Below are positions 61,161 to 64,000 of a DNA stretch of 64,000 nt, piece by piece. The stretch is from the NCBI RefSeq assembly GCF_001424835.1, contig NZ_LMCQ01000023.1:249688-313687 (forward strand). Direction: 5' to 3'. Each line of letters opens with the position of its first letter. The first letter of the stretch is position 1. The notes below the pieces were generated by a model. The model was given only the letters and a program-made list of their open reading frames with translations, did no database searches and was not told the DNA's origin. This DNA comes from Variovorax sp. Root318D1 (lineage in GTDB: Bacteria > Pseudomonadota > Gammaproteobacteria > Burkholderiales > Burkholderiaceae_C). The position numbers and the translations under genes were made by a program.

Positions 61161-64000
61161 GTGCGTCTTAATTCCATCAAGCTTTCGGGCTTCAAGTCGT
61201 TCGCCGAACCCACCAACTTCCTGCTGCCAGGCCAATTGGTCGGCGTTGTCGGACCCAACGGTTGCGGCAAGTCGAACATCATGGATGCGGTGCGCTGGGT
61301 GCTGGGCGAGTCGCGCGCGTCGGAGCTGCGTGGCGAGTCGATGCAGGACGTGATCTTCAACGGCACGACCACGCGCAAGCAGGCCAGCCGTTCGAGCGTG
61401 GAACTGGTGTTCGACAACGCCGACCACCGCGCGGGCGGCCAGTGGAACCAGTTCGGCGAAATTGCCGTGCGGCGCGTGCTCACGCGCGACGGCACCAGCA
61501 GCTATTACATCAACAACCAGCCGGTGCGCCGCCGCGACGTGCAGGACGTGTTCCTCGGCACGGGCCTCGGCCCACGCGCCTACGCCATCATCGGCCAGGG
61601 CACGATCAGCCGGATCATCGAATCCAAGCCCGAGGAACTGCGCCTGTTCCTCGAAGAGGCGGCGGGCGTCTCCAAGTACAAGGAGCGCCGGCGCGAAACC
61701 GAGAGCCGCCTGGGCGACACGCGCGAGAACCTCACGCGCGTCGAAGACATTCTTCGTGAACTGAACGCGAACCTCGAAAAGCTCGAGAAGCAGGCCGAGG
61801 TGGCCGCGCGCTACAACATGCTGCAGGGCGATGCCACGAAAAAGCAGCACCAGCTGTGGTTCCTGAAGCGCAGTGAAAGCGACGTCGACCAGGCCAAGAT
61901 CAAGGCCGATTCCGAAAAGGCGATCAACGACCTCGAATCGCGCACCGCCGACCTGCGCCGCATCGAGGCCGAACTCGAAACCGTGCGCCAGGCCCACTAC
62001 GCCGCCGGCGACCAGGTCAACCAGGCCCAGGGCAAGCTCTACGAGGCCAGCGCCGAAGTCGGCCGCCTCGAAGGCGAGATCCGCTTCGTGGTCGAGGGCC
62101 GCCAGCGCGTGGAGCAGCGGCTCGTTCAGTTGCGCGAGCAGATGGGCCAATGGGGCCGTCGCCGCGAAGAGGCAGAGGCAGAAATCGAAACGCTGGCCGG
62201 CCAGGGCGTCGATGCCGAAGAGCAGGCCGTACTGCTGGCCGCGCAGCTCGAAGAGCACGACGCGCGCATGCCCGAGCTCGAGGAAGCCGTGCAGCGGGCC
62301 CAGAACGAAGCCAACACGCAGCGCGCCGCCGTCGGCCAGGTCCAGCAGCAGATCCAGGTGCTGGCCGCCGACCAGCGCAACATCGAAGACCAGAGCCGGC
62401 AGCTCACGCAGCGCAGCGAACGCCTGCGCGCCGACCAGAACGCGCTGGCCGCGCCTGATGAAGCCCGCCTGCAGTCGATGCAGGAGGAGCATGCGGCCGC
62501 ACAGGAAGCCGCGAGCGAAGCCGACGCCCGCCTGCACGAACTGCAGGAATCGGTGCCGCAGCTCGACGATGACCGTCGCTCGAAGCAGCAGGCCGTCAAC
62601 ACCGAAGGTGCGCGCCATGCCGAACTTTCGGCGCGGCTCGAGGCGCTGCGTGCGCTGCAGGAAAAGGTCAAGACCGACGGCAAGCTGGCCCCATGGCTGG
62701 CCAAGCACGGGCTCGAAGGCATGCAGGGCCTGTGGAGCCGCATCCATATCGAACAAGGCTGGGAAAACGCCCTCGAAGCGGCGCTGCGCGAGCGCCTGGG
62801 CGCGCTCGAAGTCAGCCGGCTCGACATGGTGCGCGCCTTCGGCAACGACGCGCCGCCTGCCAAGCTGGCGTTCTACAGCCCGCCGGCGGCCGGCGCGACG
62901 CAAGACAGCGGCGCGCTGCCGCGCCTGTCGAGCCTGCTGCGCCTGAACGACGCGGGCCTGCAGGCCCTGATGACCGACTGGCTCCATGGCTGCTACACGG
63001 CGCAGAGCTTCGAAGAGGCGCTTGCGCAGCGCGCCACGCTGAAGCCGGGCGAAGTCATCTACGTGCAGAGCGGCCACGCCGTGTTCTCGCACAGCGTGAA
63101 CTTGTATGCCCCCGATTCCGAACAGGCCGGCCTGCTGGCGCGCCAGCAGGAAATGGAAAACCTGGAGCGCCAGCTGCGCGCGCAAACGCTCATCAGCGAA
63201 GAAGCGCGCACCGCTTTGATCCGCGCCGAAGCCGCCTATGCCGAAGCCGCACAGCGCCTTGTGGCCGCGCGCCGTGAAGCGGCAGAAACGCAGTCCCGCG
63301 CGCACGAGCTGCAGGTGGAAACGCTGCGCATGACGCAGCTGGCCGAACAGACCCGCGCACGCAGCGAGCAACTGGCTACAGACCTTGCCGAAGTCGACGC
63401 GCAATTGGAAGAGCTGCAAGAAAAGCGCATGGCCGCCGAAGGCCGCTTCGAAGAGCTCGACATGCAGCTTGCCGACAGCCAGGAGAGGCACGCGGAACTC
63501 GACGAGCGCGTGATCGAAGCCGGCCGTGCATTGACTGCCAGCCGCGAGCAGCACCGCAGCCTCGAACGGCAGGCACAGGAAGCCACCTTCTCGCAGCGCA
63601 CGCTCGAAGCGCGCCGCGGCGAGCTGAACCGCGCAATCGAGACCGCATCGCAGCAGGTGGTTGCGCTTACTGATGAAGACGAGCGAGCCAGGGCCGAACT
63701 CGGCCGCCTGTCCGATGCGGCGGCCCAGGCCGGCCTGCAGGACGCACTGGCCCTCAAGCTCGAGCGCGAAGCCGCCCTGGGTGCCGCGCGCAGCCAGTAC
63801 GACGACCTCACGATGAAGCTGCGTGCCAGCGACGAACGCCGGCTGCAGCTCGAGCGCGAACTCGATCCGCTGCGCCAGCGCATCACCGAATTCCAGCTCA
63901 AGGAGCAGGCCGCGCGCCTCGGTGTCGAGCAGTACCAGCAGTTGCTCGACGATGCCGGCGCCGACCTCGAAGCCGTTGCGCTGTCGATCGAAACCGACAA
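61161..64000 (+). CDS. smc: Chromosome segregation ATPase SMC, cut by the window end
   Basis: About 946 codons are visible before the window ends; full-length SMCs have some 1170. The start is GTG at 61161 (MRLNSIKLSGFKSFAEPTNF). Walker A is GPNGCGKSN at about residues 32-40, and GQGTISRIIESKPEELR plus FLEEAAGVSKYKERRRET follow, as in bacterial SMC. A long coiled coil, then a short hinge (about 510-660, from KLAPWLAKHGLEGMQGLWS on), then the return coil. The signature motif and Walker B lie beyond the edge. It condenses and segregates the chromosome with ScpAB. Confidence 0.96.
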   Translation, partial: MRLNSIKLSGFKSFAEPTNFLLPGQLVGVVGPNGCGKSNIMDAVRWVLGESRASELRGESMQDVIFNGTTTRKQASRSSVELVFDNADHRAGGQWNQFGEIAVRRVLTRDGTSSYYINNQPVRRRDVQDVFLGTGLGPRAYAIIGQGTISRIIESKPEELRLFLEEAAGVSKYKERRRETESRLGDTRENLTRVEDILRELNANLEKLEKQAEVAARYNMLQGDATKKQHQLWFLKRSESDVDQAKIKADSEKAINDLESRTADLRRIEAELETVRQAHYAAGDQVNQAQGKLYEASAEVGRLEGEIRFVVEGRQRVEQRLVQLREQMGQWGRRREEAEAEIETLAGQGVDAEEQAVLLAAQLEEHDARMPELEEAVQRAQNEANTQRAAVGQVQQQIQVLAADQRNIEDQSRQLTQRSERLRADQNALAAPDEARLQSMQEEHAAAQEAASEADARLHELQESVPQLDDDRRSKQQAVNTEGARHAELSARLEALRALQEKVKTDGKLAPWLAKHGLEGMQGLWSRIHIEQGWENALEAALRERLGALEVSRLDMVRAFGNDAPPAKLAFYSPPAAGATQDSGALPRLSSLLRLNDAGLQALMTDWLHGCYTAQSFEEALAQRATLKPGEVIYVQSGHAVFSHSVNLYAPDSEQAGLLARQQEMENLERQLRAQTLISEEARTALIRAEAAYAEAAQRLVAARREAAETQSRAHELQVETLRMTQLAEQTRARSEQLATDLAEVDAQLEELQEKRMAAEGRFEELDMQLADSQERHAELDERVIEAGRALTASREQHRSLERQAQEATFSQRTLEARRGELNRAIETASQQVVALTDEDERARAELGRLSDAAAQAGLQDALALKLEREAALGAARSQYDDLTMKLRASDERRLQLERELDPLRQRITEFQLKEQAARLGVEQYQQLLDDAGADLEAVALSIETD

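Noticed and set aside
61122..63554. 810-codon minus-strand frame opposite smc
   Set aside because: Leu/Ala/Val-rich shadow of the SMC coiled coil; the plus strand has intact SMC motifs from a GTG start.

Overview
The window is about 65% GC, tightly packed, and reads as a betaproteobacterial chromosome of the order Burkholderiales, most likely Comamonadaceae and probably Variovorax. This rests on the DUF934-containing cys operon, ferredoxin-linked assimilation genes, several Sbp/SsuA-type binding proteins, the CytX/ThiOSGE arrangement and families of GC-rich palindromic intergenic repeats. Nothing looks plasmid- or phage-borne except a small remnant at about 0.98-2.94 kb.

Layout. 0-3 kb: the end of acetyl-CoA synthetase, broken by a 100-bp tandem duplication, then a roughly 1.9-kb island remnant flanked by a partial and an intact copy of tRNA-Asn, carrying a TIGR04325-type methyltransferase. 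3-11 kb: thiamine block (TonB receptor, thiE, thiG, thiS, thiO on minus; thiD on plus; cytX on minus behind a TPP riboswitch). 11-12.6 kb: DUF2182/DUF1326 pair. 12.6-19.2 kb: sulfate-reduction operon on the minus strand (cysI, DUF934, cysH, cysD, cysN, 7Fe ferredoxin, ferredoxin-NADP reductase). 19.5-28.8 kb: peptide/glutathione scavenging operon (RpiR regulator, isoaspartyl peptidase, gsiABCD-like transporter, P1 peptidase, DppA). 29-38.3 kb: mixed metabolic and repair genes (GNAT, LysR/FAD oxidoreductase pair, class I aldolase, exported MsrA, lipoprotein hydrolase, transglutaminase-like protein, MnmC, YggX).

38.4-47 kb: sulfate-binding protein and an alkanesulfonate (ssu) cluster running into metY and a Mop-type protein, ending at a strong terminator. 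47-50.2 kb: serine acetyltransferase, a flavin-dependent-halogenase-like protein and an FMN reductase. 50.2-53.3 kb: azoreductase with a divergent LysR regulator, 1-Cys peroxiredoxin and a small hydrolase. 53.3-57.8 kb: sulfate ABC transporter (sbp-cysTWA) and dsbB. 57.8-61 kb: hipBA toxin-antitoxin pair followed by a lone ParA-like ATPase, then a lipoprotein. 61 kb to the end: the smc gene, cut by the window edge.

The dominant theme is sulfur: sulfate uptake (two Sbp, CysTWA), activation and reduction (CysDN, CysH, CysI), sulfonate desulfonation (SsuEADCB) and fixation (CysE, MetY). A dyad TATTC-N-GRATA occurs before both cysI and the first sbp and is a candidate shared operator. The least explained items are the halogenase-like flavoprotein with its WxWxIP signature, the thi-linked TonB receptor, the hipBA-ParA grouping and the 44-residue membrane protein in the ssu cluster. 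No CRISPR array, rRNA or complete insertion sequence was seen.
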